The notes below the pieces were generated by a model. That model was not told where the DNA came from and made no database searches. It saw only the letters and a program-made list of their open reading frames with translations. Made by a program: the position numbers and the translations under genes. From Mycetocola zhadangensis (GTDB taxonomy: Bacteria; Actinomycetota; Actinomycetes; Actinomycetales; Microbacteriaceae), in NCBI RefSeq assembly GCF_003668565.1, contig NZ_RCWJ01000002.1:434001-498000 (forward strand): a stretch of 64,000 nucleotides of DNA, written 5' to 3'. This document shows positions 17,636 to 26,327 of the stretch, one piece after another (positions within the stretch are counted from its first letter, which is position 1; each line of letters begins with the position of its first letter).

Positions 17636-20600
17636 TCAGTCGACGGTGACCCAGCGGGAGCGACGCTCAGCGTCGGCGACCGCGAACTCCTCGGCGGCAC
17701 GCTCCAGCGCCGTCGGCGGTTCCTCGGGCTCTTCAAGCAGCCCACGGATGTCGTCAGCGGTGAGGGCCGAACTGAACACAGCATCGTCGTCCATCACCGA
17801 ACTGAACAGCTTGGCCTTCTGCTCCTTGAGCTTCATGACCTTCTCCTCGATGGTGCCGTTGGCGACCATCCGGTAGACCATGACGTTCTTGGTTTGCCCG
17901 ATTCGGTGGGTGCGGTCGACGGCCTGCGCCTCACTGGCCGGGTTCCACCAGGGGTCAAGCAGGAAGACGTAGTCAGCTTCGGTGAGATTGAGGCCGAAAC
18001 CACCGGCCTTCAAACTGATCAGGAAGACAGGTGCCTCTCCGTTCTTAAAGCGAGCGATGACATCCGCTCGCTTTGTGGTTGAACCGTCGAGATAGGCATA
18101 GGGGATTCCCTGCGCATCGAGCCGTGCTGCAGCTTTCTGCAGGAACGACGTGAACTGGCTGAAGATCAGCGAGCGATGGCCCTCGGCGACGACGTCTTCG
18201 AGCTGTTCGAATAGGGCGTCAAGCTTTGACGACGGCACGTTCGCGTACTGCTCGTCGACCAGCGACGCGTCGAGCGAGAGCATGCGCAGCAGGGTGAGCG
18301 AGCGGAACACGATGAACCGGTTCTTGTCCATATCGCCGAGCAGCCCGAGCAGTTTCTGCCGTTCGCGTTGCAGGAAGGTGTCGTAGAGCTTGCGGTGTTT
18401 CGGGTTGAGGTCGATCGCGAGCACCTGCTCCTGCTTCGCCGGCAGGTCGCTCGCAACGAGTTCCTTCGTGCGACGCATCATCAGGGGGCGGATGCGACGG
18501 CGCAAGCGAGGCAGGAGGTCTGCGTTTGAGCCACTTTCGATCGGTTTTGCGTATGAATCGGTGAACTTCTTGGCGGAGGGGAAGAGGCCTGGTGCGACGA
18601 TCGCGAACAGGCTCCAGAGTTCGAGGAGGTTGTTCTCCATCGGCGTTCCGGTGATCGCCAGTTTGAACGGGGCACGGAGGTCTCGGGCGGCCTGGTGCAC
18701 CCGGGAGGTGCGGTTCTTGACGAACTGGGCCTCGTCGAAGATGAGCCCGGCCCACTCGTGATCGGAGTACGCCTCAAAGTCGAGCCGCATCAGGGTGTAC
18801 GAGGTGAGCACAATGTCGACGTCGGCGAACGGAACGCTCTTGCGGTGTTTCGCCCGGGTGGCCGTGACGGTGGCGACCTTGAGGCCTGGCGCGAACCGCT
18901 GGGCCTCGGCGTGCCAGTTCGACACGACACTTGTCGGGGCCACAACAAGGAACGGCCGGTGTGTGCCTGGAGCTGCGGTCTCCTTGGCATGGGCGATGAG
19001 CGCGAGGGCCTGCAGGGTCTTGCCGAGCCCCATGTCGTCGGCGAGCACTCCGCCGAGTGAGTGCTTCCAGAGGAACGCGAGCCAGTTGAACCCGTCGTGC
19101 TGGTACGGGCGCAGCGTCGCGTTCAGCCCGGTCGGCAGCGGGGTCTGCTCCACACTCGTCAGTTCGCGGAGCCCGGTGACGGATGCCTTCCACGACGCGG
19201 CCTGTTCACTCTCGTCCGCGAGGTCCTCGAGATCTTCCCAGAGGCTCGACTGGTAGCGGCTGATCCTGAGGCCGGTGTCCCACTCGGCGAGTGATCGCGC
19301 TTCCTCGATCAGGTCGTGCAGTTGCTGGAATTCGGGCTGTTCGAGCGAGAGGTAGCTGTTGTCGACGAGCAGTAGTTTCTTCTGCCCCTTCGACAGCGCC
19401 TTGAACAGCGGCCCGAACGGGATGTTCTTGCCGTCGATCGTGACAACAACACCGAGATCGAACCAGTCACGCTGGTCGGTCTCCACCGTGGTGACCTTGA
19501 GCATGGGCGTCTCGGTGAGCTCACGATAGTCGGGACGTTCGCCGATGACGTCGACCCGGGTGCCGTCGGCGGCCTCGATCTCTGGCAGCACCTTGTCGGT
19601 GAATTCGGCGGCGTCGAGACCCTGCAGCGCGACGGGAGCGAGCGGAGCCGGCCGCAGGATTCGGGTGGCCGTCGCAGCAAGAGCGAGTTCGGCCTCCGTA
19701 TCGCGCACGCTGGAGTCGGCGGGCGAGGCGGCCAGTGGCATCCGTCTCACCGAACTTCCCTCGGCGTACTCCCAGCCCCAGTCGAGGCTCAGGGTGTGCT
19801 TTGCACCGAAGCTCGCGGTGAGCACGAGTGTCGGCGGCAATACCTCAGGGAACGCGACAGTGTCGTTGGACGAGGTGATCGCGATCGAGCGGCGCAGCTT
19901 CGGGTAGAACTCGGTGAGGAACTCGCCGATGTCGTCGGCTGGAACGACGACGGTCGACGGTTTGCCGATGAGGCGGCGCTGCTCGTCGGTCAGCGGAGAC
20001 TTCGTCGGTGCGAGGATGAACGACGGCACGGGTTCGAGCGCGTAGCTGTAGATGCCGTGGTTGCCGATGCTTCCGGCGTCCGTCGCGGAGTGCTCGCTGC
20101 CGTCGATGACCAGAGTGGTCTCGAGCCGGAGGTCGTCGCTGTCTGTGCGCGCGTCGAGGGTGACGCTGGCTTCGCTGCCGATCGTGACTGTCGCGTCCTT
20201 CTTCGACCCGAGCAACGCGATACCGAGCCGCCGACCCTCGGCAAGCAGGGTCCAGAGCAGCGGGCTGTGGAAGTCGTCGAGGTAGAGCCAGTCGAGCTCC
20301 TGCCCGCCGACGTAAACCTCACGGGTGGCGCGGTGCAGCGCCGAGAACTGGCCGAACCAGCGGTGCTGGTCTGGGTGGAGCCCGAGCCGGTTGACCTGGT
20401 AGCTGAACGTGTTCCAGCCCACATTGGTGCGCACCCAGTTGCCCTTGCCGTTGCGAATCACCGGTCGCACTCCGAGCCGGTATTCGCTGAGCTCAGTCGT
20501 CGACTTCGCCGTGCGCGCTGTCGGGCCGTTCCACCGGTGCTTCGTGCGCGGTGTCTGCTCGCGCAGTTCGAATTGCAGGCCCATCATCGTGTGGGCAAGG

Positions 20601-21145
20601 GGGGCGGATGCTGTCGCGTCGCCGGTCAGCGCGCTCACCGCGGTCTTCCACGCGGGTTGCGGCGGACCGACCGGCGCTTTCGGCTCAGGCCGTAATGGTC
20701 GGTGTTCGATGCCCGCCCACTCGTCTGCCTGTCGCATCTGGCGTTCGAGCCAGGCGTCGGTGACCGAGGCGGACTCGTCTGCCCAGGTCTCATCACTGGT
20801 GCGTGCGCTCGCCGCTGAGCCGGCGTTGAGCTGCTTCACTCGAGCGGCGTTGCTTGCCAGGAGGATCGCAGCCACGTGTTTGCACGCACCGCCGATGGGG
20901 CAGGTGCAGGTGCTCGAGGTGGGGCGGCTGTAGTTCTTGGTGCCCTGGGTCAGGTTCACCTTGCAGAGGTACGGCTCAAAGTCTGTGCCCTGGACGGTGC
21001 CGGTCAGGCGACTCGTGTCTGAGTTCCAGTTGACCTTGAGGACGGCGCCGTTGCGGGCATACACGGCCGCACGGTTGAAGGCGGAGTTGCCGACGAGACG
21101 GATGATGTCGGTCACATCGACCAGGGGAGTTGCGGTCGACGACAT
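17636..21145 (-). CDS. SWIM zinc finger SNF2-family helicase
   Basis: 1169-residue DNA-dependent ATPase of the SNF2/RapA group. A SWIM zinc finger (C80-x-C82...C88-x-H90) lies near the N-terminus, then a long beta-rich SNF2_assoc-like region. The motor follows: Walker A in DDMGLGKTLQ near 710, DEAQ box in LIFDEAQFVKN, TGTPMENNLLELWSL, and the C-lobe motifs ISLKAGGFGLNLTEAD and DRTHRIGQT near 1075-1105. Such proteins remodel nucleoprotein complexes or aid RNA polymerase recycling or repair; the cellular role in actinobacteria is unsettled. It is monocistronic between a long inverted repeat upstream and TetR downstream. Confidence 0.93.
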   Translation of the reverse strand: MSSTATPLVDVTDIIRLVGNSAFNRAAVYARNGAVLKVNWNSDTSRLTGTVQGTDFEPYLCKVNLTQGTKNYSRPTSSTCTCPIGGACKHVAAILLASNAARVKQLNAGSAASARTSDETWADESASVTDAWLERQMRQADEWAGIEHRPLRPEPKAPVGPPQPAWKTAVSALTGDATASAPLAHTMMGLQFELREQTPRTKHRWNGPTARTAKSTTELSEYRLGVRPVIRNGKGNWVRTNVGWNTFSYQVNRLGLHPDQHRWFGQFSALHRATREVYVGGQELDWLYLDDFHSPLLWTLLAEGRRLGIALLGSKKDATVTIGSEASVTLDARTDSDDLRLETTLVIDGSEHSATDAGSIGNHGIYSYALEPVPSFILAPTKSPLTDEQRRLIGKPSTVVVPADDIGEFLTEFYPKLRRSIAITSSNDTVAFPEVLPPTLVLTASFGAKHTLSLDWGWEYAEGSSVRRMPLAASPADSSVRDTEAELALAATATRILRPAPLAPVALQGLDAAEFTDKVLPEIEAADGTRVDVIGERPDYRELTETPMLKVTTVETDQRDWFDLGVVVTIDGKNIPFGPLFKALSKGQKKLLLVDNSYLSLEQPEFQQLHDLIEEARSLAEWDTGLRISRYQSSLWEDLEDLADESEQAASWKASVTGLRELTSVEQTPLPTGLNATLRPYQHDGFNWLAFLWKHSLGGVLADDMGLGKTLQALALIAHAKETAAPGTHRPFLVVAPTSVVSNWHAEAQRFAPGLKVATVTATRAKHRKSVPFADVDIVLTSYTLMRLDFEAYSDHEWAGLIFDEAQFVKNRTSRVHQAARDLRAPFKLAITGTPMENNLLELWSLFAIVAPGLFPSAKKFTDSYAKPIESGSNADLLPRLRRRIRPLMMRRTKELVASDLPAKQEQVLAIDLNPKHRKLYDTFLQRERQKLLGLLGDMDKNRFIVFRSLTLLRMLSLDASLVDEQYANVPSSKLDALFEQLEDVVAEGHRSLIFSQFTSFLQKAAARLDAQGIPYAYLDGSTTKRADVIARFKNGEAPVFLISLKAGGFGLNLTEADYVFLLDPWWNPASEAQAVDRTHRIGQTKNVMVYRMVANGTIEEKVMKLKEQKAKLFSSVMDDDAVFSSALTADDIRGLLEEPEEPPTALERAAEEFAVADAERRSRWVTVD

Positions 21146-21338
21146 ATTCCAATGATCTCACGCGCCACTGACAGCGAGCCGCCCGCGCGCGTGCCAGGGA
21201 GCATCCGTTCGCTGACGGCGGGGAACCGAGGTGACCACCAGCCGCCTCATCTCACCGTTCCAGTGCCGCAACATCGCGTTCCCCGCGAGTTTGCGGCATC
21301 CGAAAGACGCTCGCGCTTAGTCGGTGGGTAAATTCCTC

Positions 21339-21398
21339 GTTCCGGTCGCGCATTTACGTCGAATGGTGCGTTATTCGACGTAATCGCGCGACCGGAAC
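21339..21398. repeat. 25-bp near-perfect inverted repeat
   Basis: Arms 21339-21363 and 21374-21398 match at 23 of 25 positions around a 10-base loop. It begins ten bases beyond the stop of the small acidic gene on the minus strand, so it can terminate that transcript, but it is longer than the window's other terminators and could be a mobile palindromic repeat. Confidence 0.75.
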
Positions 21399-21407
21399 AA
21401 GCGGCAC

Positions 21408-21566
21408 CTAGTCTGCGGGGCCGCCCGAAACTGTGTCGCGGTCGGTGTCGTCCTTGTTCGGGTTGTCCGAGCCTGAACCGTCTGGCAGGTCCTCGGCGGG
21501 CTGCGTTGGTTCGCCCTCGCTGTGTGCGGAGCGGTCCTTGGGCTTGGCGTGCTCGTTATCAGTCAT
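21408..21566 (-). CDS. small acidic disordered protein
   Basis: A 52-residue open frame (start MTDNEHAKPKDRS, end SGGPAD) made almost entirely of Asp, Glu, Lys, Pro, Ser and Gly, with no hydrophobic core. ATG at 21564-21566. Two similar small acidic genes occur at 48925 and 55970 in this window; such proteins are frequent in Microbacteriaceae annotations as hypothetical proteins. Function unknown. A strong hairpin follows the stop, supporting a real transcript. Confidence 0.6.
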   Translation of the reverse strand: MTDNEHAKPKDRSAHSEGEPTQPAEDLPDGSGSDNPNKDDTDRDTVSGGPAD

Positions 21567-21627
21567 GAGTTCACGCTAACGGCCGAGCACTGCAGAAGAA
21601 AGGGCAAGACAAACGCCAGCCCGGCTG

Positions 21628-22239
21628 CTAAAGGTCGACAGGGTCCTCGCCGCTCGGCGCCGATTTGATGGCGACACCGGCGATGAACGGCACGGACACC
21701 CCGAGCGCCCCAGGCAGGGTGTAGTGCTCGATCTCGGCGATCGTGAGCGCAGAGGCGCGGATGTGCGACTCGGTGTCGCGCACGGGGTCGCAGCCGCCAG
21801 CGGTCACTTTCATGAACGGGGCCGCGATCCGCTGGGCGGCCCGGCGCCAGGTTCCGCGCAGTGCGCCGACGTGTTCGACGAAGACGAACTGCCCGCCGGG
21901 CTTCAGCACGCGCGCGAGCTCGGCCATCACGCGGTTGATGTCGGTGACCGAACAGAGAACGAGGGTTCCGAGAACGGCGTCGACACTGGCATCCGCAAGC
22001 GGAATGTTCTCGGCTTTCGCGGCGAGCGGAGGAGCCGGGTGCCCGTTGCGATCGGCCTCGTACGCGAGCTCGTCGATGCGCTTCGGGTTCGGTTCAAGCC
22101 CCACGTAGTCGATGTCGGCCGGAAGCAGGTCGAAGTTTTCGCCATACCCGGCCCCGATCTCGAGCACGCGCCCACGCAGCGCGCCGACCAGGCGTCGAGT
22201 CTGGTCATCGAGGGCGTTCTGGGCGTGTGCGGCGGTCAT
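21628..22239 (-). CDS. class I SAM-dependent methyltransferase
   Basis: 203 residues from ATG 22237-22239; the longer open frame upstream overlaps the divergent ppx gene and was trimmed. Motif I VLEIGAGYGENF lies at 25-36, the acidic ribose-binding Glu in GLEPNP near 51, and the Methyltransf_11 post-motif region is DASVDAVLGTLVLCSV and LKPGGQFVFVEHVG. The C-terminal half contains GGCDPVRDTESHIR, typical of the UbiE/METTL7-like group acting on small or lipid substrates. Substrate unknown. It diverges from ppx with a 99-base gap. Confidence 0.87.
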   Translation of the reverse strand: MTAAHAQNALDDQTRRLVGALRGRVLEIGAGYGENFDLLPADIDYVGLEPNPKRIDELAYEADRNGHPAPPLAAKAENIPLADASVDAVLGTLVLCSVTDINRVMAELARVLKPGGQFVFVEHVGALRGTWRRAAQRIAAPFMKVTAGGCDPVRDTESHIRASALTIAEIEHYTLPGALGVSVPFIAGVAIKSAPSGEDPVDL

Positions 22240-22338
22240 GGGAGATCCAGCTAAGCCTAACCGCCGACCTTTCCAGCCACGACGGTTCTCGCACGGGCCC
22301 GCGATACCCTCGTACTTCCGCCAACCCTGGAGCTGCCC

Positions 22339-23286
22339 ATGACCCGAGTCGCCGCCATCGACTGTGGAACGAACTCGATCCGCCTGCTCATCGCCGATGT
22401 GACCGAGGGGCGGCTGACGGACGTTGTGCGCACCCTCGAAGTGGTCCGGCTTGGGCAGGGCGTCGACCGCACCGGCCGGTTCGCACCCGATGCGCTGGCC
22501 CGCACCCTGGCGGTGACCCGTCGTTACGCCGACCTCTGCACGGAACACGGAGTTGAGCGGCTGCGATTCGTGGCGACAAGTGCGACGCGGGATGCCACGA
22601 ATCGCGGCGACTTTCTCGGTCCGGTTCGCGAGATGCTCGGTGTCGAACCCGAGGTGCTCGAGGGGCGCGAGGAGGCCGAGCTGTCGTTCCGCGGCGCGCT
22701 CAGTGTGCTCGACCCGAGCGCAACAGAGAGGGAGCTGAGGCTCGTTATTGACCTCGGCGGCGGTTCGACCGAGCTGGTGCTCGGCGGAACGAGCCCGGTC
22801 TCCGCGTTCTCCATGGACGTTGGCTGCGTCCGCCTCACCGAGCGGCACGTCACAGCTGACCCTCTGTCGACGCTCGAGCGGGACGCCCTTGCTCACGATG
22901 TCCGCTCCGCCCTCGAGGAGGCGGGACGAGTCGTCGACGTGTCGGCGGCATCCGCTGTTCTCGGTGTTGCCGGAACAGTGACTACGATCACGGCGCACGC
23001 GCTGCGGTTGCCGAGCTACGACCCCGCTTTGATTAGTGGGGCGCGGCTGCCGCTCGAGCTGGTGCTCGCCGCGTGTGACGACCTGGCGAGGATGCCGCGG
23101 GATCAGCGCGCGGCGCTGCCGTTTATGCACGAGGGGCGGGTCGACGTGATCGCAGCCGGCGCGGTGATCTGGGCGGAGCTGCTGCGATTCGTGCGGGATC
23201 GGACGGCGGGCACCGGACGCCAAGTGACCGAGGTGATTACGAGCGAGCATGACATTCTCGACGGGGTGGCGCTCGCGTTGGGATAA
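22339..23286 (+). CDS. ppx: Ppx/GppA family exopolyphosphatase
   Basis: 315-residue phosphatase of the ASKHA fold, the short two-domain actinobacterial form. Phosphate-1 motif DCGTNSIRLL at 8-17 and phosphate-2 motif VIDLGGGSTELVLG near 137; the general base region GREEAELSF sits near 114. These enzymes split inorganic polyphosphate or the pppGpp 5'-phosphate; which applies cannot be read from sequence. Start ATG 22339 is the first codon before the AAIDCG strand. It stands alone on the plus strand. Confidence 0.9.
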   Translation: MTRVAAIDCGTNSIRLLIADVTEGRLTDVVRTLEVVRLGQGVDRTGRFAPDALARTLAVTRRYADLCTEHGVERLRFVATSATRDATNRGDFLGPVREMLGVEPEVLEGREEAELSFRGALSVLDPSATERELRLVIDLGGGSTELVLGGTSPVSAFSMDVGCVRLTERHVTADPLSTLERDALAHDVRSALEEAGRVVDVSAASAVLGVAGTVTTITAHALRLPSYDPALISGARLPLELVLAACDDLARMPRDQRAALPFMHEGRVDVIAAGAVIWAELLRFVRDRTAGTGRQVTEVITSEHDILDGVALALG

Positions 23287-23435
23287 CCGGGCGCGTGACT
23301 GTTAGCGCTTCGTGGCGGCGTTCTGTGATCGCTATGTGGCGCTATCGAGCGGCGGACGCGTCCTAATCCGACAGGAGACGGAAGTTGGCATGCGTTGTTT
23401 CGAGATGCAACACCCCATTCCTTTTGGGTGTTGTC

Positions 23436-23851
23436 ATGACTGAGCGTTATATCTTCTCCGCCGAAACGGACAGAGTTGATCGTGCCCGGGTGCACCAGTG
23501 GCTCAGCGAGCAGTCCTATTGGGCGCAAGGTAGGGCTCGTGAGAAGCAGGATGCAGCTATCGACGCCTCTCGGAATTACGGGGTGTACGACATCGGGTCT
23601 GGAGAGCAGGTGGCTTACGGTCGCGTCGTGACTGACGGCGTTACGTTCGCTTGGCTCTGCGACGTGTTCGTCGCAACCGAAGCCCGCGGTCAAGGCATCG
23701 GCAAAATGCTGGCCGCTGGTGTAATGGCGGACCTGGAACCTTAGACCTAAAACGGATTCTGTTGTCAACGGGCGATGCTCACGGGCTTTACGCCCAATAC
23801 GGCTTCACCGAGCTGACCGAGCCATCACAAATGATGGCTCGCGTCCAATGA
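23436..23851 (+). pseudogene. frameshifted GNAT acetyltransferase
   Basis: The first 103 codons from ATG 23436 encode a GNAT domain: CDVFVATEARGQGIGKMLAAG contains the acetyl-CoA pyrophosphate loop RGQGIGK. The frame stops at 23742-23744 just after MADLEP, while the remaining family sequence (LDLKRILLSTGDAHGLYAQ to the GFTELTEP region) continues in another frame to 23851. A single missing base near 23740 would restore one protein of about 138 residues. Either true decay or a sequencing error; neighbouring genes are also broken, which favours decay. Confidence 0.75.
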
Positions 23852-24124
23852 CCCATCCTTCAGCGCTCCAACCTGCTCGTACTCCACTCGTCGCGGCTGA
23901 CGCGAAACTGCAGTTGGTGATGATAGTCGGGAATCTGGTCGTGGGAACTGTTTGGGAGCTGGGGAATTACCTATCTCTCGCGGGGTTTGATCCTGGGTGC
24001 AGCGTTCCTTGGTTTCCTTTTGTACGTTCGTCATCATGACGGCCATTTCTGGCAAGAGGAAGAGGAAGAGGAAGAGGAAGAGGCCAAGAGGGCCGATTGG
24101 GACCGGCGGGCGCGGGCACTCTGA
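23848..24124 (+). pseudogene. frameshifted small membrane protein with poly-Glu tail
   Basis: An ATG overlapping the GNAT stop (ATGA) opens a frame with a hydrophobic helix (LQLVMIVGNLVVGTVWELG) that runs off into unrelated sequence ending at 24039. From about 23970 another frame continues the expected protein: a second helix GLILGAAFLGFLLYVR, then HHDGHFWQ, nine Glu residues and AKRADWDRRARAL to a TGA at 24124. One indel near 23970 explains both halves. Joined, it would be a two-helix protein of about 90 residues. No family recognised. Confidence 0.6.
24054..24083 (+). repeat. hexanucleotide microsatellite (AAGAGG x5)
   Basis: Five perfect AAGAGG units inside the broken membrane-protein gene, where they encode the poly-Glu run. 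Such tracts are slippage-prone, but six-base steps would not shift the frame, so this is not the cause of the frameshift. Confidence 0.8.
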
Positions 24125-24416
24125 CCCCGGTGAAACCGCAGCGATCGACTGACCCTCGATCGCCGGCATCTCGTTGATATCTCTTCGTCGGGGTAGCCGA
24201 ACGTCTTGCGAGACCTGAACATAGAGATAGCTCGGGTGTCGTCGCCCACTCCCATCCGATGCTGAGCTCTTGCATCGGGTTCTCGACTCCCCTGGCAAAG
24301 GCTGCAGGTGTAAACACTGTGACGGTCTTGAGGAACAATTGTCGAATCGGGTGATCGCGTTTCGTTGAAGTAGTAAAGCCGCCTCCAGAGGTGACTCGGA
24401 ACAAGGGAGCAATACC

Positions 24417-25016
24417 ATGAATCTCACGATCTCGATCCAGGTCAGCGTCGACGGCGTCATGCAGGCAAATGGCGGCAACAATGACGAGCTCGACCCCGGT
24501 TTTGCTCGCGGCGGCTGGGCCATCCCGACCGGCGACAAGGAGTCGGCCGCGTACATCGCTTCGACGTGGCAGCGCGCGGACGCGTTCCTGCTCGGCCGCA
24601 AGACGTACGGACTGTTCGCGAGCTACTGGGGTGGTCAGGCCGACGACTCGAACCCGTTTTCGGGCGCGATGAATCCTCGGCCGAAGTACGTCGTGTCCAA
24701 CACCCTGACCGACCCGGCGTGGAAGAACACGACGGTGATCTCGGGGGATATCGCCGCGGGCATCAGGGAACTGAAGGCACAGCCGGGCGGCGAGCTGGTG
24801 GTCGTGGGCAGCGGCGTGCTGGCGCGCTGGCTGCTCGAGAACGAACTCGTCGACGAGATCAACCTCATCGTGTGCCCGGTCATCGTGGGAGACGGCCTTC
24901 GGCTGTTCCCGCAGCAAGGCAAAGACTTCGGTCTCGAACTGGTCGAGACGCGGGCGTTCCCGACCGGTGTCCTCGCTCACACCTACCGGCTCACCGGCCG
25001 CCCCAACTACGCCTGA
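24417..25016 (+). CDS. dihydrofolate reductase family protein (RibD C-terminal type)
   Basis: 199-residue single-domain protein of the DHFR/RibD_C superfamily, likely an NADPH-dependent reductase, substrate unknown. Visible: the start TISIQVSVDGVMQANGG, AFLLGRKTYGLFASYW near 58, VVVGSGVLARWLLENELVDE near 120 (dinucleotide-binding turn) and PVIVGDGLRLFP near 153. ATG 24417 has GGGAGC upstream. It precedes a YCII-type gene and a sigma-factor fragment by short gaps, an arrangement often seen in actinobacterial gene sets where these three are co-transcribed. A second member of this superfamily lies at 34704. Confidence 0.9.
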   Translation: MNLTISIQVSVDGVMQANGGNNDELDPGFARGGWAIPTGDKESAAYIASTWQRADAFLLGRKTYGLFASYWGGQADDSNPFSGAMNPRPKYVVSNTLTDPAWKNTTVISGDIAAGIRELKAQPGGELVVVGSGVLARWLLENELVDEINLIVCPVIVGDGLRLFPQQGKDFGLELVETRAFPTGVLAHTYRLTGRPNYA

Positions 25017-25028
25017 GAGGACCAAGCC

Positions 25029-25361
25029 ATGCAATACCTGGTCAATGTCATCGACTACCGCAGCGAATCGGGCACCGTCTAAGAGGCTGTCGCGATCGAC
25101 GCCTTCAACGAGAAGCTGGTCACCGGCGGCCACTGGGTGTTCGCCGCCGGCCTCGCCGACCCGACGGTCTCGACCGTGATCGACGGGCGCGGCGACGAGC
25201 CGGTCTTCACCGACGGACCGTTCGTCGAAGCCACGGAGTGGGCCGCCGGATTCTGGATCATCGACGCGCCTGACCTGGACGTCGCCCTCAAGCTGATGTG
25301 CGAGGGCTCGAAAGCCTGCAACCGTCGGCTCGAAGTGCGGCCCCTCCTGTCGGATACCTGA
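25029..25361 (+). pseudogene. YCII-family protein with internal stop codon
   Basis: ATG 25029 begins MQYLVNVIDYRSESGTV, then a TAA at 25080-25082, after which the same frame continues with EAVAIDAFNEKLVTGGHWVF, GDEPVFTDGPFVEATEWAAGF and a stop at 25361. This is the usual DGPFxE and GFxI pattern of YCII/DGPF-domain proteins (about 110 residues). A single nonsense codon in the first sixth breaks it. The gene sits between a DHFR-like protein and a sigma factor, the normal partners of this family. Confidence 0.8.
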
Positions 25362-25636
25362 TCGACGCGCAGGACGCCTTGACCCGCGCCCACCGAGACG
25401 AGTGGGCACGGGTCGTGGCGACAACCGCCAGGCGGTTCGGGAATCTCGACACTGCCGAGGACGCGGCCGCGGAAGCCTTCGCGATCGCCACGGAGCGTTG
25501 GCCGGTGGACGGCATACCGCCCAACCCTGGCGCCTGGCTCACCACGACAGCGAGCCGCAAGGCGATTGACGGGATCCGGCGCGAGAGCAGTCGCGAGGGT
25601 CCGGTGTCTCGTAACCTGCCTGTCTCAAAACCCTAG
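25358..25636 (+). pseudogene. truncated ECF sigma factor (DUF6596-type)
   Basis: Only the N-terminal sigma-70 region 2 remains: HRDEWARVVATTARRFGNLD, AEDAAAEAFAIATERWP, PNPGAWLTTTASRKAIDGIR. Family members are about 400 residues; here the frame leaves the family right after RRESSREG, at the left edge of repeat copy A, and ends at 25636. The start is uncertain (TTG 25379 would give ALTRAHRDEW as in relatives after one or two residues). It overlaps the end of the YCII gene, as in intact YCII-sigma pairs. The repeat or the event that brought it probably removed the rest. Confidence 0.75.
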
Positions 25637-25649
25637 GGATATGAGACAT
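25603..25649. repeat. TGTCTC repeat, copy A
   Basis: Contains TGTCTC at 25605 and 25621 and the inverted GAGACA at 25643. Spacing (16 and 38 bases from the first half-site) is identical to copy B and equal in copy C. The sigma-factor gene is cut off at its left edge. GGTCCGG precedes the first half-site in copies A and B. Confidence 0.8.
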
Positions 25650-25835
25650 CGGTCGGGCCATGCTGCCACGTAAGGGGCGCCTGAGCGGCAATCCTCAACG
25701 GGCGGGGCTTGCGGGACTTGGCCGCCCGGCAACTTCATTGCGGGCAGTGAACGCCGGGAAGAGTCCGTTGAGCGTCCTGCGTGCGGGCGCGGCGTTTCGA
25801 GGTCGGCCCGGCAATGCGAGCGAAGCAGGCTCTAT

Positions 25836-26177
25836 TCAGGGCTGCGGTATCAGGAAGTGTGCGACGACTGTCAAGACTAGGACTACCGGCACGGCGAAGA
25901 CGATACTTCGAGACATACCGCTCAGCCACCGGTTTGCTCTGGGCCGAAGCAGCAACCCGACTATGACAGTCGCGAGCAGCGCGATAAGGATGCTTGCGCT
26001 AATCAGCGATGCGCGAACCGGCAATAAGTGCGGGGGGCACGGTCCTGCCAGGCTGGCCGCGCAGGCCCAACTTGGCAGGACCGGCTGCGCCACCCAAAGT
26101 GCGAGCAAGCCCAGAAGGACGACCCAAGCTGCCACCACAGGTGAGCGCGTAGCGCCGTGAGTCTTCATAGGAGGCAT
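25836..26177 (-). CDS. small membrane protein, unknown
   Basis: 113 residues with three hydrophobic segments (VVAAWVVLLGLLALWVA, LISASILIALLATVIVGLLL, IVFAVPVVLVLTVVAHFLI) separated by short loops, one holding CAASLAGPCPP with two Cys that might pair outside the membrane. Ends in IPQP. I do not recognise a family. It is isolated, facing the sigma fragment, in a region of disrupted genes; codon use looks normal. Confidence 0.55.
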   Translation of the reverse strand: MPPMKTHGATRSPVVAAWVVLLGLLALWVAQPVLPSWACAASLAGPCPPHLLPVRASLISASILIALLATVIVGLLLRPRANRWLSGMSRSIVFAVPVVLVLTVVAHFLIPQP

Positions 26178-26327
26178 GTCGCCAGACTATCGATCAGGAC
26201 TGCTGACGCTGCAGTAGTTATTGCCTTGACAGACACAAGGAGCTCCAAAGGATTTGAGTTGCTGTCGGCGGTCCAATTGTGAGGTTCCCTCCGTGAGCTG
26301 GTTGAGAGCGCTCAATAGACTCGTCAG

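Noticed and set aside
22241-22262. Iron box in the methyltransferase-ppx gap
   Set aside because: Only about 12 of 19 positions match the DtxR/IdeR consensus, far below the site at 4038; likely chance.
22240-23250. N-terminal extension of the methyltransferase frame to 540 codons
   Set aside because: It overlaps the clearly coding ppx gene on the opposite strand and reads as Arg/Gly/His-rich sequence; the internal ATG at 22239 fits family length.
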